From contig JBJXFI010000427.1 of assembly GCA_046154695.1 (NCBI GenBank), forward strand, positions 1 through 36,301: 36,301 bases of DNA, given 5' to 3'. This DNA is from DALYLB01 sp046154695. Its GTDB lineage: Bacteria; Acidobacteriota; Blastocatellia; RBC074. A program made the translations under genes and the position numbers. How positions within the stretch are numbered: position 1 is the first letter of the stretch; each line of letters starts with the position of its first letter. The notes under the pieces are model-generated. The model had not been told where the DNA came from. It did no database searches and saw only the letters and a program-made list of their open reading frames with translations. Below are positions 1 to 6,975 of the stretch, one piece after another.

Positions 1-131
1 CCCGTTCCGTCATAGACCATTCCATTGCGGATGATGATGTCGTAGGCGGCGGAATTCGAGCGCTGTCCCGCCGCGCTCAATGTAAGCCAAAAGATCGCGA
101 GGATTGCCAGCAGGGGTCTTCTTCGAATCAT
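1..131 (-). CDS. N-acyl-D-amino-acid deacylase-like amidohydrolase, N-terminal fragment
   Basis: The first 43 codons of a reverse-strand gene run off the left edge of the window. They begin with an ATG preceded by AGGAG at about 7 nt. A basic start and a hydrophobic Sec-type signal peptide (residues about 6-21) lead into YDIIIRNGMVYDGTG at the edge. That motif is the usual opening of D-aminoacylase/dihydroorotase-like amidohydrolases, which are metal-dependent hydrolases that remove N-acyl groups from D-amino acids. The metal-binding residues lie outside the window, so substrate specificity cannot be judged. The gene starts 86 bp downstream of the PQQ-like propeller gene in the same direction, so the two may be cotranscribed. 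The spacer carries a 14-bp direct repeat (GAAGGCGGAACGCC at 180-193 and 198-211). Confidence 0.75.
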   Translation of the reverse strand, partial: MIRRRPLLAILAIFWLTLSAAGQRSNSAAYDIIIRNGMVYDGT

Positions 132-217
132 CTGTTTCTCCTGTTCGGAGTTTCGCCTTCAGGCGGGAGCAGACCGCCAGAAGGCGGAACGCCAAACGAA
201 GGCGGAACGCCGTAAGA

Positions 218-1576
218 TCACCCAATCGCCATCAGGCTGGACGAGGTGCGAAAATAGAGCACGCCCTCGGAGATCGCGGGCGTCGCCAGACATGGCTCGC
301 CCATCTGATTTTTTGCCACGACTTCGAATTTGGGCCCTGCTTTGATCACATGAACGACCCCCTCCTCGACCGGGCAGTAGATTTTGCCGTCGGCCGCGAC
401 CAGCGAGGCCGTGCAGGTCGAATCCGGCCCCAATCGTTCCTCATACATCTTCTCGCCCGTTTTGAAATCGAAGCAGCGAACAATGCCATTGTAATTTGCC
501 AGGTAGACATAGCCTCCGTAGACCACCGGCGTCGATAGATATGCGCCGCCGTTCGGCGCGCTCCAAACCACCGAATCGTTGCTGGTCGCGCCCTCGGCGA
601 GCGAGATGTCGCCTTCTGCGGAAGGGCGCACGACGAACAAGGGCGTCTTTCCGCCGTGGGCATTGGTGATGACGATCAGGTCATCGGCGACGAACGGCGT
701 CGGCACGGGGATGTCTCCGCCGCCCCGCAGCCGCCATAACTCCCTGCCCGTTTCGAGATCATAGGACGCGATGAAGGGATAGCCATTGGCTACGACCTGC
801 GTTCGCGCGGCGTCCGCGTGGATCAGCGGCGTCCCCCAGCTGTTCTCACAGGCGCCCTTTCGCGACGCGCGCCACAGTTCCCTTCCATCGGAGAGTTGAA
901 GCGCCGTGATGAACGGATCCTTCGCGTCGTCGCAGAGAAGAACAATTCGATCCTTATGCAGCGCCGGCGAGCTGCTGTAGCCCCAGGCAACGCTTCGCCA
1001 GGCGACGTTGATCGGCCCGAGGTCCTTGCTCCAGAGCAGCCTGCCCTTCATATCGAAGCAGTAGAGCCCATCGGCGCCAAAGAAGGCGACGAGCCGCTTG
1101 CCGTCCGTCACGAGGGTGGTGTTCGCGTGCGAGGCCTTTTCATGCCGCATCGTCCCGGGCTTGCCGGAGCGAAAGGTCTTCTCCCATTCCAGCTTTCCGG
1201 ACTTTCTGTTGAAGCACATGAGCATCCACCGCTGATCCTCATTGTCCTTCGCCGGCTTGATGTCGCCGTAGGTCCCGATCCGCAGCGAGGATTTTTCTCC
1301 CGACGCACGCACGGCCGTCGCCAGATAAATCCGATCCTTCCAGATGATCGGACTCGAATGGCCGAGGCCGGGAACCTCCGCCCGCCAGCGCAGCCCTGCC
1401 TCTTTGCCCGCCGCCGGATCCGCATTCCAGACGGCGGTGGTCGGATATCCCTCGGCGATTCCGCGCGCGCCCGCGCCTCGAAACTCCGGCCAGTTCTGCT
1501 CGGGCTTCGATGCCAGCGAGGCCGCCGGCACCGCCATCAACGATGTCGCCATAAAAGTGCGACGTGATATGGTCAT
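218..1576 (-). CDS. Tat-exported PQQ-like beta-propeller repeat protein
   Basis: A 452-residue protein starts at the ATG at 1576, which has GAGGAA a few bases upstream. The frame is open further upstream, but that part is encoded by a palindromic repeat. SRRTFM at residues 4-9 followed by a hydrophobic stretch is a good twin-arginine signal, so the protein should be exported folded. The rest is a series of PQQ_2-like blades with aromatic-Gly-Asp patterns, such as FNRKSGKLEWEKTF and YDLETGRELWRL. Such domains resemble quinoprotein dehydrogenases and BamB but usually lack PQQ ligands. I see no vicinal cysteines or catalytic Asp motif, so a binding or structural role is more likely than catalysis. 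It is paralogous to the protein at 5587-6930: both share the WPE(F/W)RG opening and the VTDGK(R/H)L-AFFG segment. The physiological ligand is unknown. Confidence 0.85.
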   Translation of the reverse strand: MTISRRTFMATSLMAVPAASLASKPEQNWPEFRGAGARGIAEGYPTTAVWNADPAAGKEAGLRWRAEVPGLGHSSPIIWKDRIYLATAVRASGEKSSLRIGTYGDIKPAKDNEDQRWMLMCFNRKSGKLEWEKTFRSGKPGTMRHEKASHANTTLVTDGKRLVAFFGADGLYCFDMKGRLLWSKDLGPINVAWRSVAWGYSSSPALHKDRIVLLCDDAKDPFITALQLSDGRELWRASRKGACENSWGTPLIHADAARTQVVANGYPFIASYDLETGRELWRLRGGGDIPVPTPFVADDLIVITNAHGGKTPLFVVRPSAEGDISLAEGATSNDSVVWSAPNGGAYLSTPVVYGGYVYLANYNGIVRCFDFKTGEKMYEERLGPDSTCTASLVAADGKIYCPVEEGVVHVIKAGPKFEVVAKNQMGEPCLATPAISEGVLYFRTSSSLMAIG

Positions 1577-1598
1577 TATGATGTTCCTCAGAAAAAGT

Positions 1599-1741
1599 GG
1601 CACAAGCTGTCCAGCTTGTGCCGCATCCAACAGACACTCTCAGAAAAAGACCGGGTCTCGATCGTGACCACTTCCGGCGCGCGACTCGCCGCACTCTTCA
1701 CGCCCACCCTCACACTCGGCACAAGCTGGACAGCTTGTGCC
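1599..1741 (-). repeat. REPIN-like element: two inverted palindromes 119 bp apart
   Basis: Two 24-bp palindromes, 1599-1622 and 1718-1741, share the arms GGCACAAGC/GCTTGTGCC. Their 6-base centres are reverse complements of each other (TGTCCA and TGGACA). The start-to-start distance is 119 bp. On the reverse strand the inner part carries a CCGGTCTTTTTCTGAG segment also found in the right-edge copies. The element sits between a short leader ORF and the ribosome binding site of the PQQ-like propeller gene. In the gene's direction the proximal palindrome is followed by ACTTTTTC, so it could act as an intrinsic terminator-like hairpin in the 5' leader. The copy is in the opposite orientation to those at the right edge. 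Confidence 0.85.
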
Positions 1742-1760
1742 GCCATGCTTTTCAATTGTT

Positions 1761-1781
1761 TCAGGCGTCGTGAATCGACAT
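1761..1781 (-). CDS. Six-codon leader ORF (MSIHDA), possible leader peptide or displaced gene start
   Basis: An ATG at 1781-1779 has a perfect AAGGAG at 5-nt spacing (1787-1792) but is followed by only five more codons and a TGA. It lies upstream of the REPIN-like element and the PQQ-like propeller gene, in the same direction. Either it is a translated leader peptide, or it is the original start region of a gene displaced when the repeat inserted. The good spacing and Shine-Dalgarno match are seen directly. Function is not known. Confidence 0.35.
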   Translation of the reverse strand: MSIHDA

Positions 1782-1809
1782 GAATGCTCCTTGGAAAACG
1801 TTCGGGCGA

Positions 1810-1838
1810 ATTGTCATAGGCAACCCGCGCTTTGGCAA
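1810..1838 (-). promoter_or_regulatory. Candidate sigma70 promoter for the leader ORF / propeller gene
   Basis: On the reverse strand, TTGCCA (1838-1833) is separated by 17 bp from GACAAT (1815-1810). It is placed so that transcription would begin just upstream of the AAGGAG-ATG of the leader ORF and run through the REPIN hairpins into the propeller gene. The -35 match is good and the -10 is moderate. Confidence 0.35.
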
Positions 1839-1965
1839 GGGATCCGGTGATTCTGAAAAATCCGGCCCCTCCGGCTCTTCCCTTCCTTGAACCATTCTTT
1901 TATGGCACTGTCCAGGCCAAACGAGGCAATGGCATTCGGAGCGGAGCAGTTCACTGGGAGTAACC

Positions 1966-2745
1966 ATGGTTCTCATTCGTCTTCTGCAACAGGCGGCGCT
2001 CATTGCAGCGGCGCCCGCGATCTTCTGGCTCGCAGGCGTGTATGCCGCGGGCGAGCAGGCGCCAGCGGGCGGCCCGCTGGGCGAGCGTCTCTATCTGACC
2101 CAGTGCGCGATGTGCCATGGCCAACTGGGCGAAGGCGGGCGCGGACCCGCGCTGGCGCGGCCGAAATTGCTCCATGCGCCCGATGACGACTCACTCAGAG
2201 CAGTAATTCGGTTCGGCATCGCCGGCACGGGGATGCCGGGCACAAGATTGATCGACGCGGAAAATCGCGAGCTTGCCGCGTATGTGCGCAGTCTGGGGCG
2301 GGTCGAGCCGGCGGTCCTCCCCGGAGATCCCCAGCGCGGCGAAGCGATTTACCGCACTACGGGCGCGTGCGACGCGTGCCATATGCTGGCCGGCAACGGG
2401 GGCGCGTTCGGGCCGGATCTCACGGGCGTGGGTGCGAGCCGAAGCCCACGACATCTTCGCGAATCCCTGCTCGATCCCGACGCCGATTTCCCTCGCAATT
2501 TTGCGTGGATTCAGGCCGTGACGCGCAGCGGACGGAAGCTCAGCGGCATCCGGATCAACGAAGACACGTTCTCGATCCAGATGCGCGACGCCGCCGGAAA
2601 ACTCCACTCGCTATGGAAGGCCGATCTGCGGGAATTCAAGAAGGATCCGCGGAAGTCCCCCATGCCCTCCTACCGCGGCAGGCTGACGCCCGGCGAACTG
2701 GACGATCTGATCGCTTATCTCGCAAGCCTGCAGGAGACAAAATGA
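1966..2745 (+). CDS. Di-haem c-type cytochrome with a Pirellula-type haem-binding domain
   Basis: This 259-residue protein has an N-terminal signal/anchor (residues about 4-27) and two haem c sites. The first is CAMCH (residues 47-51), with a likely axial Met at M90 in TGMPG. The second is CDACH (135-139), with a likely axial Met at M233 in SPMPS. In the second domain, about 90 residues between CxxCH and Met contain GPDLTGVG, SLLDPDADF and a small beta-rich insert. This matches the family described as the putative haem-binding domain of Pirellula/Verrucomicrobium type (TIGR02603). The stop overlaps the next gene's start as ATGA, so translation is probably coupled. It most likely accepts electrons from the PQQ dehydrogenase encoded immediately downstream and passes them to the respiratory chain in the periplasm. 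The partnership is inferred from the overlap. Confidence 0.85.
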   Translation: MVLIRLLQQAALIAAAPAIFWLAGVYAAGEQAPAGGPLGERLYLTQCAMCHGQLGEGGRGPALARPKLLHAPDDDSLRAVIRFGIAGTGMPGTRLIDAENRELAAYVRSLGRVEPAVLPGDPQRGEAIYRTTGACDACHMLAGNGGAFGPDLTGVGASRSPRHLRESLLDPDADFPRNFAWIQAVTRSGRKLSGIRINEDTFSIQMRDAAGKLHSLWKADLREFKKDPRKSPMPSYRGRLTPGELDDLIAYLASLQETK

Positions 2746-4346
2746 GACTGCTTGTGGTTGTGCTGCTCGCCGCCTCCGCCGCACCGGCCCAGGTTCCCTA
2801 CGAACGCATCCGCGATTCGGACCGCGAGCCCGGCAATTGGCTCACGTATTCGGGCAACTACGCCTCGCATCATTACTCGCGGCTGACCCGGATCAATCGA
2901 ACGAATGTCGGCCGGCTGAAGGTCGCATGGATGCATCAGGTGCGCGGCCGGCAGCATTTCGAGGCCACGCCGCTCGTATTCGACGGCGTGATGTACCTCA
3001 CCGACCCGCCGAGCGATGTGATCGCGCTCGACCTGCGAACGGGGCGGCCGATCTGGCAATACCGGCGCAATGTGCCGCAAGGCGTGGCGGTATGCTGCGG
3101 GCAGGTCAATCGCGGCGTCGCCGCGCTCGGGGATCAGATCTTCGTCAACACGATCGATTCGCATCTGGTCGCGCTCGACGCCCGCACGGGCCGGGTGCGA
3201 TGGGATGTGGAGGTCGCCGATTGGAAGCTTGCCTACTCGATGACGGCGGCGCCTCTCGCCATCAAGGACAAGATCATCGTCGGCATCGCGGGCGCCGAGT
3301 ACGGCGTGCGCGGCTTTCTCGACGCCTACGATCCGAAGACCGGACGCCGGCTGTGGCGCTTCTGGACGACGCCGGGACCGGGAGAGGCGGGAAACGAGAC
3401 ATGGTCCGGCGACAGTTGGAAACAGGGCGGCGCTACAACCTGGGTCACCGGGTCCTACGATCCGGAATTGAATCTGCTGTATTGGGGGACGGGAAACCCG
3501 GGGCCGGATTACGACGGATCGGTGCGGCTGGGCGACAATCTCTATTCGGACTGCGTGATCGCGATCGACGCCGACACGGGACGCCTGAAGTGGCACTTTC
3601 AGTTCGTGCCCCATGATGTCAACGACATGGATTCCAATCAGATCCCGGTGCTGGTGGACGCGATCTGGAAAGGTGCGCCGCGCAAACTGATGCTCTTCGC
3701 CAATCGAAACGCGTTCTATTACGTGCTCGATCGTGTGACGGGCGAATTCCTGCTTGCCCGCCAGTTCACGCGCCAGACCTGGGCTCTGGGAATCGATTCG
3801 CGAGGCCGCCCCATCCCGAATCCAGACAGCGCGCCCAGCGAAAAGGGCGCGATCGTGTACCCGGATGACGACGGCACCGCGAACTGGTTCAGCCCGACAT
3901 ATAGCCCGCGCACGAACCTTTTCTATCAAAACGCGCGCGAGAAGGGCGGCATCTATTACAAGGTAAGCGTGGAGTTTCAGCCGGGCCGCCTCTATCTAGG
4001 CGCGGTGAAGCGGGATATCACCACGGAAGAGCCCTATGGCACGCTGCGCGCGCTGCGCCCGCTGACGGGCGAACCTGCCTGGGAGTTCAAGCTGCAATCG
4101 CCGCCCTGGGGCGGCCTGCTCTCGACCGCGGGCGATCTGGTCTTTTCCGGAACCATGGAGGGCGATCTCTTCGCGCTCGACGCGGCAAGCGGCAGGCTCC
4201 TCTGGCGCTTTCAGACCGGGGGCGAGATCTGGTCGAATCCGATCACGTACGAGTTCGAGGGCAGGCAGTACATCAGCGTCGCTTCGGGCGGCAGTCTGAT
4301 CGTATTCACGCTCCCGGAGGTCAGGGAATCACCATCTCGGCGGTAA
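2742..4346 (+). CDS. PQQ-dependent alcohol dehydrogenase with a lanthanide-type Asp-x-Asp motif
   Basis: This 534-residue periplasmic quinoprotein has a short Sec signal peptide (residues 1-17). The start is the ATG overlapping the cytochrome stop; the frame is open further upstream, but only as a shadow of the cytochrome gene. Family hallmarks are the vicinal cysteines C118-C119 (VAVCCGQ), WGTGNPGP, and tryptophan-docking blade motifs such as GRVRWDVEV and GRLLWRFQT. The catalytic region reads PHDVNDMDSN, with D295 as the expected catalytic base and D297 two residues on. That second Asp is the hallmark of lanthanide-using PQQ dehydrogenases (XoxF type); calcium enzymes have a small residue there. 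There is no C-terminal haem domain, consistent with the separate cytochrome upstream. Substrate is unknown (a primary alcohol or aldehyde is likely). Its last 26 bases overlap, tail to tail, the BNR gene on the other strand. Confidence 0.9.
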   Translation: MRLLVVVLLAASAAPAQVPYERIRDSDREPGNWLTYSGNYASHHYSRLTRINRTNVGRLKVAWMHQVRGRQHFEATPLVFDGVMYLTDPPSDVIALDLRTGRPIWQYRRNVPQGVAVCCGQVNRGVAALGDQIFVNTIDSHLVALDARTGRVRWDVEVADWKLAYSMTAAPLAIKDKIIVGIAGAEYGVRGFLDAYDPKTGRRLWRFWTTPGPGEAGNETWSGDSWKQGGATTWVTGSYDPELNLLYWGTGNPGPDYDGSVRLGDNLYSDCVIAIDADTGRLKWHFQFVPHDVNDMDSNQIPVLVDAIWKGAPRKLMLFANRNAFYYVLDRVTGEFLLARQFTRQTWALGIDSRGRPIPNPDSAPSEKGAIVYPDDDGTANWFSPTYSPRTNLFYQNAREKGGIYYKVSVEFQPGRLYLGAVKRDITTEEPYGTLRALRPLTGEPAWEFKLQSPPWGGLLSTAGDLVFSGTMEGDLFALDAASGRLLWRFQTGGEIWSNPITYEFEGRQYISVASGGSLIVFTLPEVRESPSRR

Positions 4347-5517
4347 ACACGCGGGCGCCTGTCCAGGCGAAGACCAGCGTATTTCCGGCGCGCGCCATTT
4401 GCGGGAAGCCGTTTGAGCGCGCCGTGCCGGAAGCGGAGATCGTGACAGCCGGATCACTCTTTCCGTTCGGCCGGACGCGGCGCAGGCGGATTTCGCCGCC
4501 GCCGGTCGTCTTTTCCAGCCAGCAGACCATTGCGCCGCCGTCGTCGAGCAGCAGCACATCCACGCGGCCGGCGGGGTTGCCGTCATCCACCGCTACGGGA
4601 GCCCCGAAGCTATCCCCCGCGTCATCGGAGAATGCCAGCTTGACGCGCGAAACCCCGCTCGCCGCCGTAAACCATGCGACCGCCACGCGCCGCTTATCCG
4701 CCGCGACCACCGGACCATTGACCGGACAACCATCGAGCTGCCAGCCGTCCTGAAAGACGGGCCGCGGCGCGCTCCATTTGCCCGCGTTCAACCGTACGAC
4801 CGAGATGTCGCGGATCTCCTTCTCGTGCTCCGAGCGATCCCGATAAACGACGACCGGCCCGTCGGCGGTCATTGCGGCGGAGGTCTGGCAGCATTCACAC
4901 ACCCGCCCGTCCAGCGCGGCCTCGTCGGTCAGGGTCCCGTCGCGTTTGATTTTGACGTAGCGCAGCGTCATGTTGCCGTGCCCGTGCCCATGCGCGTCCG
5001 CAGCCGGTTTCATCTCGCGCCCGTCGAGCCAGACGGCCGCCAGCGCGCCGTCCCGCGCCGCGAAGAGCGAAACGAAGCCGTGCTCCGCCTTCACCCCGTC
5101 CCGATGCGGCGCGAACGGCCTGCCCCACGACCTGCCGCCATCGAGCGAGCGCGCGATCCGCACGTCGTAATCGAAGGTCCCGGGCGCGCTCTTGACCAGC
5201 CAGTGGGCCGCAAGCGAACCGTCCGGCAGCGCAATCATCGACGGGAAGTCCGCCCAGTTGACGAACCAGTTCGATCCCTCCGCGATGACGCGCGGCGCCG
5301 ACCAGCCACTCCCTTCCCTCACGGCGAAGCGAAGTGAAACGCGCCCCTCGCCGAGACGCTCGATCCAGCTCAAATAGACCCGTCCATCGGGAGAGGCGAT
5401 CAGATTGGGCTGCCCGCTGCCCGGCCCCGCCGGCAGAGCCAGCTCGCGCACCTGCCCGGAAGCCGAAACCGAAATGAGGCAGAAAATCGAAATAATGAAT
5501 CTCAGACTTTTGCTCAT
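4321..5517 (-). CDS. Exported sialidase-like BNR-repeat beta-propeller protein
   Basis: A protein of 398 residues from the ATG at 5517 (purine-rich GGGAAGGG just upstream). A Sec signal occupies residues about 5-21. Blades contain Asp-box-like motifs, for example S-DGGRSWG and SDDAGDSFG, typical of BNR/sialidase-fold proteins. An unusual cysteine cluster, GRVCECCQTS, and a HGHGHG run nearby suggest metal or disulfide chemistry. Both are visible in the sequence but their roles are unknown. True sialidases need an arginine triad and a Tyr/Glu pair, which I cannot assign, so glycosidase activity is not claimed. The gene is 69 bp downstream of the PQQ-like protein at 5587-6930, probably in the same operon, and overlaps the PQQ dehydrogenase gene by 26 bp at the 3' ends. 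Confidence 0.75.
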   Translation of the reverse strand: MSKSLRFIISIFCLISVSASGQVRELALPAGPGSGQPNLIASPDGRVYLSWIERLGEGRVSLRFAVREGSGWSAPRVIAEGSNWFVNWADFPSMIALPDGSLAAHWLVKSAPGTFDYDVRIARSLDGGRSWGRPFAPHRDGVKAEHGFVSLFAARDGALAAVWLDGREMKPAADAHGHGHGNMTLRYVKIKRDGTLTDEAALDGRVCECCQTSAAMTADGPVVVYRDRSEHEKEIRDISVVRLNAGKWSAPRPVFQDGWQLDGCPVNGPVVAADKRRVAVAWFTAASGVSRVKLAFSDDAGDSFGAPVAVDDGNPAGRVDVLLLDDGGAMVCWLEKTTGGGEIRLRRVRPNGKSDPAVTISASGTARSNGFPQMARAGNTLVFAWTGARVFTAEMVIP

Positions 5518-5586
5518 GTCCCTTCCCACTTCTGATGAAAGATGGCGCGCCTCCCGCCCAGGCGCGCCATCGCCCATCTCGCTCAT

Positions 5587-6930
5587 CTATTTCCTACCGG
5601 CGTCGCTGACGCAGAACAGATGCGTCTTGCTGCGCAGAAACAGCTCGCCCTCGGCCACGATCGGAGAGGAGATGAAGAACTGATCGGCGAACGTGTTCTG
5701 CGCGAGGATCTCGAACTGCTCGCCCATCTTGACGACGGTGACGATGCCGCTTTCGCTCGCGAGATACAACTTGCCGTCGGCGCCGATCGGCGAGGCCTTG
5801 AAATTATCGGGCTGCGGAAGGCGCTTTTGATGGTAATAGGGCTCGCCCGTCGTCGCGTTGAAGCAGCTGAGCATGGCGTTGTCGGTCAATGTGTAGATCT
5901 TATTGTCGTGAAGCACGGGCGAGGGGGTATAGGACATGCCGCGCGTCTGGCTCCAGGCAACCGCGTCGGTGCCCGTAAGGTCGCCCTCACGGCCGAGCCG
6001 GATGGCCATCAATTTCGGATCGCGAAATCCGCTCATGACATAGACCAGATCGTTCTGGAGAATGGGGGCGGGAATGACGTTCAGGCCGAGCCCCGCACAT
6101 TCCCAAATCACCTTGCCGGTCTGCGGATCATAGGAGCGGACCTTGCCGGTCCCGCTGACGACGAGTTCGCGGCGCCCCTTCGATTCGATCGCGAGCGGCG
6201 TCGACCAGGCGCTGGGCTCCTTGTCGCGGCCCTTTCGCCAGACCTCCTTTCCCGTGGTCTTGTCGAGCGCGACAATGAAGGACTCGGCCTCATGATCGAA
6301 ATTGAGGATCAGATTGTTTCCCGCCAGCGCAGGCGCGCCGCCCTCGCCGAACTGGTTGCGAATCTGCATTCTGACATTGAGATCCTTCTGCCAGACCGGC
6401 TTTCCATCGAGATCGAAACAGAAGACCCCCCGCGATCCGAAGAAGGCATAGAGGTGCTTGCCGTCGGTGACCGGCGAATTCGAGGCGAAGCTGCCGTAGG
6501 CGCGATGATAGCCCTCATGGGGCACAGCCGTGCTCGCCGTCCGCTCCCAGAGCGTCTTTCCCGTTTTCCGATCCAGACAGAGAACGACGAATCGCTGCTC
6601 CTCGCCCGCGCCGGTTCCTCCCTGCGGATGAGTCGCCCCGGTCGGAGAGACGGGGCCCTTCTTCCCAGTCGGGATCGCGGTCGTCAAAAACATGCGGTTT
6701 CCCCAGATCACCGGCGTCGAAAAGCCCCGGCCGGGAATTTCCAGCTTCCACTTGAGATTCTTCGTGTCGTTGAATTCAACCGGCGCCCCCGTGCGGGCCA
6801 TTCCATTAAAGGACGGTCCGCGCCATTCGGGCCAGTGCGCGGGGCTGGTTTGCGACCGGGAGGGGGCGACAAACGTCAGCGCCGCCCCGGCGATAAACAG
6901 CAGGGACATCAGCGAAAGAATCTTTCTCAT
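5587..6930 (-). CDS. Exported PQQ-like beta-propeller repeat protein
   Basis: A protein of 447 residues. The ATG at 6930 has GGAGAA about 5 nt upstream; a TTG at 6942 is an alternative. The N-terminus is a Sec signal (residues 3-25). The mature part is a PQQ_2-like propeller with repeated WxxD/GK-Gly-(K/E)xxW blade ends, for example LDRKTGKTLWERT, LDKTTGKEVWRKG and YDPQTGKVIWECA. It resembles the Tat-exported protein at 218-1576 along its whole length, so the two are paralogs. One uses Sec and the other Tat, which would matter if one binds a cofactor in the cytoplasm. No PQQ-dehydrogenase catalytic motif is visible. It probably leads a two-gene operon with the BNR protein. Confidence 0.85.
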   Translation of the reverse strand: MRKILSLMSLLFIAGAALTFVAPSRSQTSPAHWPEWRGPSFNGMARTGAPVEFNDTKNLKWKLEIPGRGFSTPVIWGNRMFLTTAIPTGKKGPVSPTGATHPQGGTGAGEEQRFVVLCLDRKTGKTLWERTASTAVPHEGYHRAYGSFASNSPVTDGKHLYAFFGSRGVFCFDLDGKPVWQKDLNVRMQIRNQFGEGGAPALAGNNLILNFDHEAESFIVALDKTTGKEVWRKGRDKEPSAWSTPLAIESKGRRELVVSGTGKVRSYDPQTGKVIWECAGLGLNVIPAPILQNDLVYVMSGFRDPKLMAIRLGREGDLTGTDAVAWSQTRGMSYTPSPVLHDNKIYTLTDNAMLSCFNATTGEPYYHQKRLPQPDNFKASPIGADGKLYLASESGIVTVVKMGEQFEILAQNTFADQFFISSPIVAEGELFLRSKTHLFCVSDAGRK

Positions 6931-6975
6931 TGCGTTCTCCAAAGGTTGTTGGTCTATCGGTGATTGATGCTCGAA

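Noticed and set aside
1761..2003. An 80-codon reverse-strand open frame overlapping the cytochrome start
   Set aside because: It is antisense to the cytochrome start, and only the last six codons have a good ribosome binding site. It is reported as a leader ORF instead.
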